Assembly: GCA_040768925.1 (NCBI GenBank)
Contig: JAXGLZ010000001.1
Span: forward strand, 248,001-312,000
DNA: 64,000 bases
Source of the DNA: CALNBC01 sp040768925
GTDB taxonomy: Bacteria; Bacillota; Clostridia; Christensenellales; CALWSW01
Direction of reading: 5' to 3'
The notes under the pieces were generated by a model. That model did no database searches and was not told the origin of the DNA. It worked only from the letters and a program-made list of their open reading frames with translations. Every line of letters starts with the position of its first letter. Positions within the stretch are counted from its first letter, which is position 1. Positions 1-8,534 of the stretch are shown piece after piece. Position numbers and translations under genes: made by a program.

Positions 1-1182
1 CTTCAAACGTATGACGGCGGCGATTACGTCGGCAATCTGGATCACATTCAACAGTTTTGCAGCAAGGCGTATTCCGGGCTTGAATGGCTCAAAGGCATGG
101 GCCTGGAATTCACCGACGCCATCACCCAGGGAACCGGTTCGCTCTGGCCGCGCACGCATAAGACGGCCAAACCCAACGGCGTGGGGTATATCGAGGTGTT
201 CACCAACCGGCTTGCGAACAGCGCGTGCGAAATCCTGATGAACACCAAGGCCGACAGCCTGATCACCGACGCCGCGGGCGCGGTCACCGGCGTCAACGCG
301 ATCGGCAAGGACGGCGAGAAGGTGACGCTCAACGGCAGGGTCATCATGTGCACGGGCGGCTTCGCGGGCAATGTGGAAATGCGCGTGGAGCACTGCCAGG
401 GTGAAAAATGGCCGGATCTCGGCCCTTCGATGAAGACGACCAACGTCGCGGGCGTTTCGGGCGAGGGCCTGCTCATCGCGCAGGCCGCGGGCGCGGATCT
501 GATCAACATGGAACAGATCCAGATCTTGCAGGTTTGCAATCCCTGGACGGGGATCGCTTCCGACTACACGGAGGCGGTGGGCGTCGAAGGTCAGATCTTC
601 GTCAACAACAACGGCGAACGGTTTACCAATGAAGGCGGGCGCAGGGATGTTGTTTCCAAGGCGATCATGGCCCAGCCGGAAGGCAAAATGTGGGTGCTGA
701 TCAGCTCGGATGCCATTCCGGACCCCACCGCCATCACCAACAACTCCGGCGTTCCCATGAACGTGCTGTGCGAAAACAACATCTCCGGCTACGCGACGTT
801 CGACACGCTGGAAGCGCTCGCCGAATACATCGGCTGCAAGGATGTCAACGTGCTCAAAGCCACGCTGGACGCGTTTGACGCCCATGTCGATTCGCAGGAA
901 GCCGACGAATTCGGCCGCATTCTGTTCAAGAAAAAGATGAACGCCGGCCCGTGGTATGTGTATCCGCGTTCCCCGGCCGCGCACCACACGATGGGCGGCG
1001 TGAACATCGACCTGAACGCGCGCGCGCTCGGCAAGGACGGCAAGGTCATCAAAGGCCTGTATGCGGCCGGCGAGATCACCGGCGTGCTGCACGGCGGAAA
1101 CCGCCTGGGCGGCAATGCGATCGTCGATTTCACCCTCTATGGGAAAATCGCGGGAACGGCGGCAGCCACCGATCCAAAGTAA
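1..1182 (+). CDS. Fumarate reductase-type FAD flavoprotein (3' part; start lies before the window)
   Basis: C-terminal 393 residues of a flavoprotein of the succinate dehydrogenase/fumarate reductase family (FAD_binding_2). The frame is open from base 1, so the start and the N-terminal FAD-binding Rossmann motif lie outside. Landmarks, numbered from the first visible codon: RFTNEGGRR (about 207-215) in the capping/active-site region, HHTMGG (328-333) with the conserved active-site histidine, and HGGNRLGGNA (about 364-373) with the substrate-binding arginine and FAD-closing glycines. Relatives reduce an enoate such as fumarate or urocanate using electrons from a cytochrome or FMN-carrying partner; the substrate cannot be told here. 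A terminator-like hairpin follows the stop, so this is probably the last gene of its unit. Family assignment firm, substrate unknown. Confidence 0.9.
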   Translation, partial: LQTYDGGDYVGNLDHIQQFCSKAYSGLEWLKGMGLEFTDAITQGTGSLWPRTHKTAKPNGVGYIEVFTNRLANSACEILMNTKADSLITDAAGAVTGVNAIGKDGEKVTLNGRVIMCTGGFAGNVEMRVEHCQGEKWPDLGPSMKTTNVAGVSGEGLLIAQAAGADLINMEQIQILQVCNPWTGIASDYTEAVGVEGQIFVNNNGERFTNEGGRRDVVSKAIMAQPEGKMWVLISSDAIPDPTAITNNSGVPMNVLCENNISGYATFDTLEALAEYIGCKDVNVLKATLDAFDAHVDSQEADEFGRILFKKKMNAGPWYVYPRSPAAHHTMGGVNIDLNARALGKDGKVIKGLYAAGEITGVLHGGNRLGGNAIVDFTLYGKIAGTAAATDPK

Positions 1183-1206
1183 CGGCCCTTTAAGGGCAGA
1201 CGCCGC

Positions 1207-1240
1207 AAACCGGCCGGGGGATCTTGCCCCCGGCCGGTTT
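1207..1240 (+). terminator. Hairpin terminator after the flavoprotein gene
   Basis: AACCGGCCGGGGG pairs with CCCCCGGCCGGTT over a short loop, 25 bases after the stop codon. The following T-rich stretch (GTGTTCTTGATCCTTTT) is broken up, so termination may be imperfect. Confidence 0.6.
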
Positions 1241-1388
1241 GTGTTCTTGATCCTTTTAAAAACGCGGGGCCGGCCAGGCACGCTGCCCCTGGCGCAAACG
1301 TCGCTCGCGATCCGCCCTGTTTGCGGCGGCGGTTTCCAAAGTTCCGCTTTCGGTCAGCCGGAAGCGCCCGCAATCCGGCGCGTTACCC

Positions 1389-1844
1389 TCAGGCTTCCTC
1401 CCGCGTCCCGTTTCGCCTGACGGCGATCTCCCCCGAGCGGGAGACCTCCTTCGGCGCAAGCCTTTCGATCAGCCCGTCGATCTCGTCCTTTGGGCCGCAA
1501 AACCCGTAAACGCCCGTTGAAACTTCAAAGCAGCCCTCTTTCGCCGCCCTTTCCCCGTCGTCGCAGCAAAAAAGCGCAAGCTCAGCGATGGCGTGGGTTC
1601 CTTTTGTGCAGGACGTGATGGATCTGACGCAGTTCAGCCGCGCAAGCCGGTCCGTCACCGCCGCCGCGGAGCTTTGCGGGCAAAGCAGCGAAAGCGTGAG
1701 CCTGGCGGTCAGCCCGCCGGGCAGCTTCGCCACGGAAAGCCCGGGAATATTCCAGCCTTCCCTGCGGATCTGGGCGGTGATCCTGGTCAGCACGCCGAAT
1801 TCGTTGTCTACCTCCAGCATCAGAAGGTGGGGCGTGAGGTTCAT
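1389..1844 (-). CDS. ACT-domain protein related to acetolactate synthase small subunit
   Basis: 151 residues, close to the length of IlvH/IlvN regulatory subunits. The N-terminal part (about 5-75) has the ACT pattern of IlvH: a hydrophobic first strand, then NEFGVLTRITAQIRREGWNI, where the G-V-L-xx-I signature binds the feedback amino acid, then an ARLTLSL strand. IlvH subunits tune acetolactate synthase in response to valine. No catalytic ilvB lies beside it: the gene stands alone between a flavoprotein gene and a calcium ATPase. It may therefore serve a distant IlvB or be an orphan amino-acid sensor. Start chosen from AAGGAGGGA eight bases before the ATG. Confidence 0.75.
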   Translation of the reverse strand: MNLTPHLLMLEVDNEFGVLTRITAQIRREGWNIPGLSVAKLPGGLTARLTLSLLCPQSSAAAVTDRLARLNCVRSITSCTKGTHAIAELALFCCDDGERAAKEGCFEVSTGVYGFCGPKDEIDGLIERLAPKEVSRSGEIAVRRNGTREEA

Positions 1845-1900
1845 GGGAAGTCCCTCCTTTTTGGTGATTTTTGCGGGCGGTTTTCAATCAGTTTATACGG

Positions 1901-1930
1901 AAAAAGAAGCCCGGGCAAGGGCTTCTTTTT
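1901..1930 (-). terminator. Terminator-like hairpin in the leader of the ACT gene
   Basis: AAAAAGAAGCCC and GGGCTTCTTTTT form a symmetric stem with T-runs on both strands, 57 bases upstream of the ACT-domain start. Read on the minus strand it would end transcripts before the gene, so it may be an attenuator; no matching antiterminator or leader peptide was identified. It may equally be just an intergenic bidirectional terminator. Confidence 0.5.
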
Positions 1931-1940
1931 GAATTTGGGG

Positions 1941-2230
1941 AAGGATGCTCCACCCCCGGGATTTCAGGGGCCGCGGCCCCTGAGCTTTGATCGGAACTGA
2001 CGACATGAACCGAAATCACAGATTCCGGCAATTCATCAAGGATTGATGTCGGCTTCGCCAACAACTGGGGCGTCAGTTCTGCCGTACCATTTCGGGCACT
2101 TGTGGCTAAAATTACTTTGCGCGCCAGCGCGCCGGAATCACAGATTCCGACACTTCATCAAGGATTGATGTCGGCTGCGCCGACGACCTTGCCGACGACC
2201 TGCCGACGACCTTGCCGACGACCTTGAAAC
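1941..2230. repeat. Dispersed palindromic intergenic repeat, locus 1
   Basis: Fills most of the 428-base gap between the ACT gene and the ATPase. Two copies of a core: mini-hairpin GGAATCACAGATTCC (first copy reads GAAATCACAGATTCC), then TCATCAAGGATTGATG, then GTCGGC...GCCGAC. The cores sit beside CAGGGGCCGCGGCCCCTGA, GCGCGCCAGCGCGCC and an ACTGACG / CGTCAGTT pair. The second core ends in four imperfect tandem 12-mers, GCCGACGACCTT (about 2180-2226). Next to the ATPase stop is a further hairpin, AAAAGGCCCGCAGGCCTTTT (2249-2268). Related loci recur at 10384, 14161, 17190, 27005, 31895 and 37115. Confidence 0.85.
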
Positions 2231-2272
2231 CCTCCGGCGGAAAAGGCCCGCAGGCCTTTTTCGACGCCTGCG

Positions 2273-4900
2273 TCACACGTCCGACTTCGTGGTGTTGATC
2301 TTGAAAAGCTTGAACAGCTCGACGACGACGAGCGGCACGAAGCACAGGCCGACGACGATCACTTCCATGCCCGCGGGCAGGGCCACAAGCTTAAAGAGCT
2401 CGGCCAGGGGCTGGATGTGCAGCACCGCCAAAAGGATCACGGCTGAACCCGCCGAAGCGAGCACCAGCTTGCCGTTTCGCATGGGGTGGTCCACAAACAA
2501 CGAGAGCCTGTGGTTTCTGACGTTGAACGCGTGCACCAGCTGGCTGCCGGCGAGCACCAGGAAGGCCATCGTGCGGCCGGTGGCCACGGCCTCCGGGGAA
2601 GCGTGGCTGCCGCCGGTGCCGATGATGAAGGCGATCAGCGAAAGCGCGCCCACCATGATGCCCTGATAGACGATGCGCCAAACCATTCCGCCGGTAAAGA
2701 TGCCCTGGTTCTTCCTTGCGGGGCGGTCCATAATATCCGGCGAGGCGGGGTCGACGCCCAGCGCCATGGCGGGCAGGCCGTCTGTCACCAGGTTGACGAA
2801 CAGCAGATGGATGGGCAGAAGCGGCTCGTCCCAGTTCAGCAGCGTCGCGATGAACAGGCAGAGGATCTCGCCCACGTTGCAGCTTAAAAGGTACGCGATG
2901 GACTTCAATATGTTGTCGAAGATGCGGCGGCCTTCCTCCACCGCGGAGACCACGGTGGCGAAATTGTCGTCCGTCAGGATGACGTCGGAGGCGTCCTTCG
3001 CCACGTCCGTCCCCACGATGCCCATCGAGCAGCCGATGTCCGCCATTTTGAGGGCGGGGGCGTCGTTCACGCCGTCCCCGGTCATGGCGACGACGTTGTC
3101 GTGCTTCTGCCAGGCGTCCACGATGCGCATCTTGTGTTCCGGGGAGACCCGGGCGTAAACCGAGATATCCTCGACCTCGTCGAAGAGCTGCTCGTCGCTC
3201 ATGGCCTGCAGCTCCACGCCGGTGACGACGCGGCCGCCTTCGTGAAGAATATCCAGCTCCTTGGCGATGGCCGAGGCGGTCAGCGCGTGGTCGCCGGTGA
3301 TCATGATGGGGGTGATCCCCGCCAGGTGGCACTTTGCCACCGCTTCCTTGGCCTCGGGGCGCGGCGGGTCGATCATGCCCACCATCGCGACGAAGGTGAG
3401 ATCGCCCTCCAGCTCTTTTTTGTTCTTCGGAACCCCGTTGATCCGTTTTGTGGCAAAGGCCAGCACGCGCAGGGCCCGAACCGCCATGCCGGTGTTCAGG
3501 CTGCGAAGCTCCTCCTTGTCCGCCTCGGTCATCGGCCGGTCGCCCCGGCCTGTGCGGATCGCGGTGCAGATGTTCAGCACCTCGTCCAGGCCGCCCTTGG
3601 TGTAAACGGTGAGGGAGCCGTCGCCGTAATCGTTGACGGTGGTCATCAGCTTGCGCTCGGAATCGAAGGGAAGTTCATCCGCCCTGGGCGCTTTTTCGTT
3701 CAGGGCTTCCATTTTCAGGCCGTGGCGCTCGGAAAGCTCCACCAGGGCGACCTCCGTCGGATCGCCGATCAGGCCGCCGTCCGTGCGGCGGACGTCCGTG
3801 CAGAGGATGCAGGAATCGAGCAGGGCGTCGTTCTTCAGCTCGCGCTCCAGCTGGGAGGTTTCCATCCCCGGCAGGGCGTATTCCATGACCATCATGCGGT
3901 TCTGGGTCAGGGTGCCGGTTTTGTCCGAGCAGATGACCGTGGCGCTGCCCAGGGTTTCGACGGAGGGCAGCGTGCGCACGATGGCATTCCGCCGGACCAT
4001 GCGCTGCACGCCCATGGCCAGCACAATGGTGGAGATCGCGGGCAGCCCTTCGGGGATCGCGGCCACAGCCAAAGAAACCGCGGTCATGAACATTTCCAAA
4101 AGGTCCTTGCCGTACAAAACGCCCACGGCGAACATCACGGCGCAGACCGACAAAGCGACGATGCCCAGGGTTTTCCCCAGCACGTTCAGCCTGCGCTGCA
4201 TGGGGGTTTCGGTGTTGGGCGCGGCCTGGATCATCGCGGCGATCTTGCCGACCTCCGTGTCCATTCCCGTCTCCACAACGATCCCCCTGCCCCGGCCATA
4301 GGTCACCAGGCTGGACGAATACGCCATGTTGACCCGGTCGCCCAGAGCGCAGTTTTCCGGCAGCAGCCCTTCGGCCTTTTCCACAGGCACGGATTCGCCC
4401 GTGAGCGCGGATTCCTGGATCTTCAGCGAAGCGTACTCGATCAGGCGAAGATCCGCGGGAACGTAATCCCCGGTATCCAGCACCACGAGGTCCCCGGGCG
4501 CCAGCTCCCTTGCGGGGACGAGCGTCTGCCTGCCGCCCCGGATGACCTTCGCGTTCGGCGCGGAAAGCTTTTGCAGGGCTTCCAGGGACTGTTCGGCCTT
4601 GACCTCCTGCACGGTGCCCAGCACCGCGTTCAGCAGCACCAGCACCAGGATGATGGCGGCGTCCACCGTTTCGCCCAGAATGCCGGACACGATGGCGGCA
4701 ACGATGAGGATCACCACCATAAAGTCCTTAAACTGGGAGAAAAACATGGACCAAACAGAGCGCTTCCCTTCATGGGTAAGCTCGTTCGGCCCGTATTTTT
4801 CCAGCCTTTCTTTTGCCTCTTCGGCCGAGAGGCCCCGGCTGGAAACCGCGAATTCGCGCTCTACTTCTTCTCTTGGCATCGCATGCCAGTTCTTCGGCAT
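2273..4900 (-). CDS. Calcium-transporting P-type ATPase (P-type II)
   Basis: 875-residue cation pump that moves Ca2+ across the membrane using ATP. In order: N-terminal cation-ATPase domain; actuator domain with ALTGESVPVEK; membrane segment carrying PEGLP (283-287), the ion-binding motif typical of SERCA/PMCA-type calcium pumps; phosphorylation site DKTGT (D326); nucleotide-binding domain; hinge TGDGVNDAPALK (near 605); and a C-terminal bundle of transmembrane helices. The length is normal for bacterial PacL/PMCA-like pumps. A longer open frame begins 13 codons upstream, but GGAGGAGAAC seven bases before this ATG (reading MPKNWHAM) decides the start. Apparently transcribed alone, divergent from the XRE regulator. 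Mn2+ or another divalent ion is possible; Ca2+ is favoured by PEGLP and overall type. Confidence 0.92.
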   Translation of the reverse strand: MPKNWHAMPREEVEREFAVSSRGLSAEEAKERLEKYGPNELTHEGKRSVWSMFFSQFKDFMVVILIVAAIVSGILGETVDAAIILVLVLLNAVLGTVQEVKAEQSLEALQKLSAPNAKVIRGGRQTLVPARELAPGDLVVLDTGDYVPADLRLIEYASLKIQESALTGESVPVEKAEGLLPENCALGDRVNMAYSSSLVTYGRGRGIVVETGMDTEVGKIAAMIQAAPNTETPMQRRLNVLGKTLGIVALSVCAVMFAVGVLYGKDLLEMFMTAVSLAVAAIPEGLPAISTIVLAMGVQRMVRRNAIVRTLPSVETLGSATVICSDKTGTLTQNRMMVMEYALPGMETSQLERELKNDALLDSCILCTDVRRTDGGLIGDPTEVALVELSERHGLKMEALNEKAPRADELPFDSERKLMTTVNDYGDGSLTVYTKGGLDEVLNICTAIRTGRGDRPMTEADKEELRSLNTGMAVRALRVLAFATKRINGVPKNKKELEGDLTFVAMVGMIDPPRPEAKEAVAKCHLAGITPIMITGDHALTASAIAKELDILHEGGRVVTGVELQAMSDEQLFDEVEDISVYARVSPEHKMRIVDAWQKHDNVVAMTGDGVNDAPALKMADIGCSMGIVGTDVAKDASDVILTDDNFATVVSAVEEGRRIFDNILKSIAYLLSCNVGEILCLFIATLLNWDEPLLPIHLLFVNLVTDGLPAMALGVDPASPDIMDRPARKNQGIFTGGMVWRIVYQGIMVGALSLIAFIIGTGGSHASPEAVATGRTMAFLVLAGSQLVHAFNVRNHRLSLFVDHPMRNGKLVLASAGSAVILLAVLHIQPLAELFKLVALPAGMEVIVVGLCFVPLVVVELFKLFKINTTKSDV

Positions 4901-5008
4901 TTTTTGTGTTCTCCTCCAATAACGTGATTTCCTGGTCATTGTACCAATTCTACATCAAAATGGCAAAAGGAAAACGGGCGTTGTTACCGACATTTGGTGT
5001 AAAAAGCC

Positions 5009-5037
5009 GTTTCATGTCACCCTTTTTAGTTTATAAT
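5009..5037 (+). promoter_or_regulatory. Probable sigma-A promoter of the XRE gene
   Basis: TATAAT at 5032-5037 with a weak GTTTCA 17 bases upstream (5009-5014), 27 bases before the start codon and followed by AGGAGG. Confidence 0.5.
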
Positions 5038-5064
5038 GGAGAAAATGAACAGGAGGAAAGAATC

Positions 5065-5505
5065 ATGGTGACTTTGGGCCAAAGGATCTGCGAACTCAGG
5101 TCCGCAAAGGGCCTTTCCGCCGCGGCGGTCGCTTCCGCCCTCGGGTTCCCGAAGGGGGCTGTGGAAAAATTCGAAAGCGGCCGGCAAACCCCCACAAAAG
5201 ACCAGCAGGAGCAGCTCGCCGGGTTTTTCGGCGTTTCGGCCGCGTATCTCAGGGGCGAATCGTCCGACCCTGTGCGAATGAGCAACTGGATGGAAGAGCC
5301 CCCCGCCGAGCAGGAGCAGCAAGCGCCGAAATTGCAGCAAACAAGCAAAAAACAAACAAAAGAACCCAAGCCCGAGGGCGCTCTTTTGGACGGCCTGCTG
5401 GCGACGGACCAGGTCAAAGACCTGCTGCGGCAGATCGTTTTGGACACTTTGCGTTCGCCGGAGGGCAAAGAGCTTATCAAAAAGATCGCAAAAAGCGAAA
5501 AATGA
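5065..5505 (+). CDS. XRE-family helix-turn-helix regulator
   Basis: 146 residues. Residues about 4-60 form a Cro/C1 HTH: the start LGQRICELRSAKGLS, the recognition helix region FPKGAVEKFESGRQTPT, and FFGVSAAYLRGE, the usual end of the SinR-like domain. A Gln/Lys/Pro-rich linker (about 75-105) follows, then a charged helix (LLATDQVKDLLRQIVLD) that may dimerise. The start is fixed by AGGAGGAAAGAATC before the ATG; an in-frame extension upstream would cross the promoter. Divergent from the calcium ATPase, with dnaN downstream on its own promoter. Target genes cannot be inferred. Confidence 0.8.
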   Translation: MVTLGQRICELRSAKGLSAAAVASALGFPKGAVEKFESGRQTPTKDQQEQLAGFFGVSAAYLRGESSDPVRMSNWMEEPPAEQEQQAPKLQQTSKKQTKEPKPEGALLDGLLATDQVKDLLRQIVLDTLRSPEGKELIKKIAKSEK

Positions 5506-5746
5506 CCCCAAATCCTTCGAAAAACGCCTGTTTGCGGCGCGGCCCCCGCCTTCGCGGGGCTTTGTCCGCCGGCCTGTCTGAACGTTTTCGTTTGAGCGGC
5601 GGGCCGGGCCTTTCCGGCACGGCGTCCCCGTCCGCCGGCGGAAACTTCTAAAAAATCCGTTCCCCGGGGATAAGCGGGCGGCGGTTTTTGCCCTTTGGCG
5701 AAGTTTTTCGCAGAATCGCGGCAGGATATTTAAGCGCCGCGCACTC

Positions 5747-5775
5747 TTCATTTTTTTACCGTTGTCCTTTATAAT
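5747..5775 (+). promoter_or_regulatory. Probable sigma-A promoter of dnaN; gap 5506-5866
   Basis: TATAAT at 5770-5775 with TTCATT 17 bases upstream. The rest of the 361-base gap holds a CCCCGC-CTTC-GCGGGG hairpin at about 5542-5567, probably ending the XRE transcript, and GC-rich sequence in which I see no gene. No DnaA-box cluster was seen in front of dnaN. Confidence 0.5.
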
Positions 5776-5866
5776 AAGATTTGAGCCCACGCGCCCGGCC
5801 GGACCCGGTCTTCGGCGCGAAACGCTTAACCATATATCTGTCCCTCCCGAAAGGAGAGTTGTCTGA

Positions 5867-6976
5867 ATGAAATTTCGCATTGAGAAGGCGGACTTCCTCT
5901 CGGCGATCGCCACAGTTTCCCGGGCGCTGCCCGCCCGGGCCGCTTCCCCCGTTCTGGAGGGGATCCTGGTGGAGGCCAACGTCGAACTGTCCCGCCTGCG
6001 CCTTTTGGCGACCAACACCGCGCTCCAGATCGAATGCTTCGCCCCGGCGGACGTTTGCGCCTCCGGCGTCATCGTGCTGCCCGGCAAGCTGCTTTACGAG
6101 GTGATCCGCCGCCTGCCCGAGGGCGAGGTGGAGCTTTCCCTGCTGGAAAACAGGCCGTTCGCCGCGTCCATCAAAAGCGGCAAATCCAAAACCAGCATGC
6201 AGGGCTTCTGCGCGGACGAATTCCCCGAGCTTCCGCCCATTTTGCCCAAGGGCTCTTTCACCCTGCCCCAGAAGAGCCTTCGCTCCATGATCGGCCAGAC
6301 CCTTTTTGCCGTTTCCTCGGACGAGAGCCGTCCGGTGCTCACCGGCGGGCTGATGGAGGTGGAATCCGGAATGATGAGCGTCGTCGGGCTGGACGGCTAC
6401 CGCCTTGCGGTGCGCAAAGAGCCCGTGCTTTACGACGCGGACATGACGGCCATCATCCCCTCGGCTGCTCTGGCCGCGATCGAGCGCATCCTTTCGGACG
6501 AGGGCGACCTTACGGTCACCTTCTCCCCCGCCGCCGCCCTGTTTGACATGGCCCACACCCGGATCACCACCGTGCTGCTTTCCGGCGAATACATGAAGTA
6601 TAAAAAGATCATCCCCGCCGAAAAGCTCACCACCGTCCGGGTGGACAGGACGGAGCTGATGGCGGCCATAGACCGGGCCTCCCTGATGGCCCGGGACTCG
6701 AAGAACAACCTGGTGCGCTTTTCCATCGCGCCGGAGGTACTGACGGTTTCCGCCAACAGCGAGATGGGCGACGTGGTGGACGAGGTTCCCATCGCCCTCA
6801 CCGGCGGCGAGCTGGAAATCGCCTTCAACGCCAAATATATGACGGATGTTTTAAAGGTCCTGTCCGAGGACGAGATCGCCCTTGAGATGAACACCAACGT
6901 CTCCCCCTGCGTCATCAGGCCGCTTTCCGGGGACGGCTGGCTGTATCTTGTGCTGCCGGTCAGGATCTTCTCCTGA
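5867..6976 (+). CDS. dnaN: DNA polymerase III sliding clamp (beta subunit)
   Basis: 369 residues, full length for the beta clamp, which forms a ring round DNA and tethers the replicative polymerase. The three similar clamp domains are recognisable: N-terminal MKFRIEKADFLSAI, the central segment with DESRPVLTGGLMEV (family signature region), and the C-terminal end LYLVLPVRIFS, which matches the family's last strand (usually ...LPVR). The start follows AAGGAGAG with good spacing. Downstream come a small membrane protein gene and recF in the same direction with short gaps, a reduced version of the usual dnaA-dnaN-S4-recF-gyrB cluster. Confidence 0.97.
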   Translation: MKFRIEKADFLSAIATVSRALPARAASPVLEGILVEANVELSRLRLLATNTALQIECFAPADVCASGVIVLPGKLLYEVIRRLPEGEVELSLLENRPFAASIKSGKSKTSMQGFCADEFPELPPILPKGSFTLPQKSLRSMIGQTLFAVSSDESRPVLTGGLMEVESGMMSVVGLDGYRLAVRKEPVLYDADMTAIIPSAALAAIERILSDEGDLTVTFSPAAALFDMAHTRITTVLLSGEYMKYKKIIPAEKLTTVRVDRTELMAAIDRASLMARDSKNNLVRFSIAPEVLTVSANSEMGDVVDEVPIALTGGELEIAFNAKYMTDVLKVLSEDEIALEMNTNVSPCVIRPLSGDGWLYLVLPVRIFS

Positions 6977-7001
6977 ATCAACGAATAAGGATGGAAACGC
7001 C

Positions 7002-7361
7002 ATGTCAAAAAACAACCGCGGCCGGAAGAAGCCGGCCTACGAGCGCGGCAGGTCAAAGGTCTACGACTGGGGCAGCCCCACGCTGCGCCTGCTGGGCGAC
7101 CTTTGCCTTTTCGGGTCGGTGCTCATCATCGTCGCCGTCGCTTTAACCTACAAAACCCAGGGGCTTGCCATCCGCATATTCTCCGGCTGCTTCCTGTTTT
7201 TCGGCCTTTCTGAAATCCTGCGCGCGGTGGACAACCGCGCAAAGGGCGGACCGAAAAAAACCACCACGGTCTATTTCATCCTGGGGTTTGCCCTGATCGC
7301 CGCGGGCGCCGCCTTCTTCCTGTTTGTTGCGTCGAACCAGCCTCTGGCCGCGGCCGCATAA
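7002..7361 (+). CDS. Small membrane protein between dnaN and recF
   Basis: 119 residues, not recognised. The basic N terminus (MSKNNRGRKK...) is followed by two hydrophobic stretches, about 32-48 and 54-70, and a third near the C terminus (about 90-110, ending NQPLAAAA). It is probably a three-helix inner-membrane protein with a cytoplasmic basic tail. It sits 25 bases after dnaN and 11 bases before recF, so it is probably co-transcribed with both. This is the place where many Firmicutes have the small S4-domain gene yaaA, but no RNA-binding S4 motif is visible. Start from AAGGATGG upstream of the ATG. Confidence 0.7.
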   Translation: MSKNNRGRKKPAYERGRSKVYDWGSPTLRLLGDLCLFGSVLIIVAVALTYKTQGLAIRIFSGCFLFFGLSEILRAVDNRAKGGPKKTTTVYFILGFALIAAGAAFFLFVASNQPLAAAA

Positions 7362-7372
7362 AACGCCACGCC

Positions 7373-8446
7373 ATGCGCATCACCCGGCTGAAGCTCGCGA
7401 ATTACCGCAATTACGAGGGCCTGGATCTTGAGCCGCATCCGGGCCTTACGCTGCTTTTTGGCGACAACGCCCAGGGCAAGACCAACGCCCTCGAGGCCGT
7501 CTATCTTTGCGCCGCGGGCAGAAGCCACAGGACGAACCACGATTCCGAGCTGGTGATGCGGGGAAAAGAAGCGGCGTACATCAGGGCGGACGTGCTGCGC
7601 GGCGGGATCGAGCGGCGGATCGAGGTCCGCCTGATGCGCAACGGCAGAAAGCAGATCCGGATCGACGGCGCGGCCATCGCCAGGATGGGCGATTTGATGG
7701 GCTGCCTGAACGCCGTGCTTTTTTCGCCGGAGGAGCTTGCCCTCGTCAAGGAAGGGCCGAACGCAAGGCGGCGTTTTTTGGACGTGCTTTTGTGCCAGAC
7801 CAGCCGGGCGTACTTTTATTCCCTGGTTTCCTACCAGCGGGCGCTTTCCCAGCGGAATGCCCTTTTGAAGGAAGGCAAAGGCGAGGGGAAGTCCCTCTTT
7901 TGCCAGCTCGAGGTGTGGGAGGAACAGCTCGCCCTGCACGCCACGGCGCTGCATTCTTCAAGAAAGAGCGCCATGGAGCAGATCGCCCCGGCCGCCGCGG
8001 CCATGCACAATCGGATCGCCGGCAATTCGGAGGCGCTCTCCCTGCGCTACAGGGGCGACCTTTACGGCCGGGAGCTCAAAGAGGCCCTGGCCGCCTCAAG
8101 GGAAGACGACCTGCGCCGCAAACTGACCGGCCGCGGCCCCCACAGGGACGATTTTTCCGTTCTGGTGAACGGGGCGGACCTTCGGGCCTTCGGCTCCCAG
8201 GGCCAGCAGCGCACCGCCGCCCTTTCCATCAAGCTGGCCGAGGCCGCATGCATGGAGCAAATGTCCGGCGAGCAGCCCGTGCTGCTGCTGGACGACGTGC
8301 TCAGCGAGCTGGATGCCGGCAGGCAAAAGCGGCTGATGGACGCCGTTTCCGGCTGCCAGGTCCTCCTTACCTGCGCTTCGCCGCCAAGGGGCGTCGCGGC
8401 GGACAAGCGCCTGCGCGTTCTGCGCGGCAGCCTTTCCCCGGCATGA
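7373..8446 (+). CDS. recF: DNA replication and repair protein RecF
   Basis: 357 residues. RecF is an SMC-like ATPase that binds gapped DNA and helps load RecA with RecO and RecR. The start MRITRLKLANYRNY is characteristic. Walker A is GDNAQGKT (30-37); the ABC-type signature region lies near FGSQGQQRTAALSIKLAE; Walker B is LLLDDVLSELD. The order dnaN - membrane protein - recF with tiny gaps indicates one operon. A hairpin terminator follows, so gyrB is not downstream as it would be in the classic cluster. Confidence 0.96.
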   Translation: MRITRLKLANYRNYEGLDLEPHPGLTLLFGDNAQGKTNALEAVYLCAAGRSHRTNHDSELVMRGKEAAYIRADVLRGGIERRIEVRLMRNGRKQIRIDGAAIARMGDLMGCLNAVLFSPEELALVKEGPNARRRFLDVLLCQTSRAYFYSLVSYQRALSQRNALLKEGKGEGKSLFCQLEVWEEQLALHATALHSSRKSAMEQIAPAAAAMHNRIAGNSEALSLRYRGDLYGRELKEALAASREDDLRRKLTGRGPHRDDFSVLVNGADLRAFGSQGQQRTAALSIKLAEAACMEQMSGEQPVLLLDDVLSELDAGRQKRLMDAVSGCQVLLTCASPPRGVAADKRLRVLRGSLSPA

Positions 8447-8484
8447 CCGGCGGCGGGCGGCAATGCCGCCGCGAATCCGAATAA

Positions 8485-8512
8485 AAAAGAGCGGCGTTTC
8501 CGCCGCGCTTTC
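8485..8512. terminator. Bidirectional terminator between recF and the FMN-binding lipoprotein
   Basis: AAAGAGCGGCG-TTTC-CGCCGCGCTTT stem between two convergent genes, 40 bases after the recF stop and 23 before the lipoprotein stop. It can end transcription from both sides. Confidence 0.7.
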
Positions 8513-8534
8513 GGTTATTCCGCTATTTCGCCGG

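Noticed and set aside
3101..4927. 608-codon open frame on the strand opposite the calcium ATPase
   Set aside because: Composition-driven shadow frame: no ribosome-binding site, no domain, His/Gly/Arg-rich; the ATPase on the other strand has all family motifs.
5506..5866. Replication origin in front of dnaN
   Set aside because: No cluster of TTATNCACA boxes or AT-rich unwinding region was seen in this GC-rich gap.
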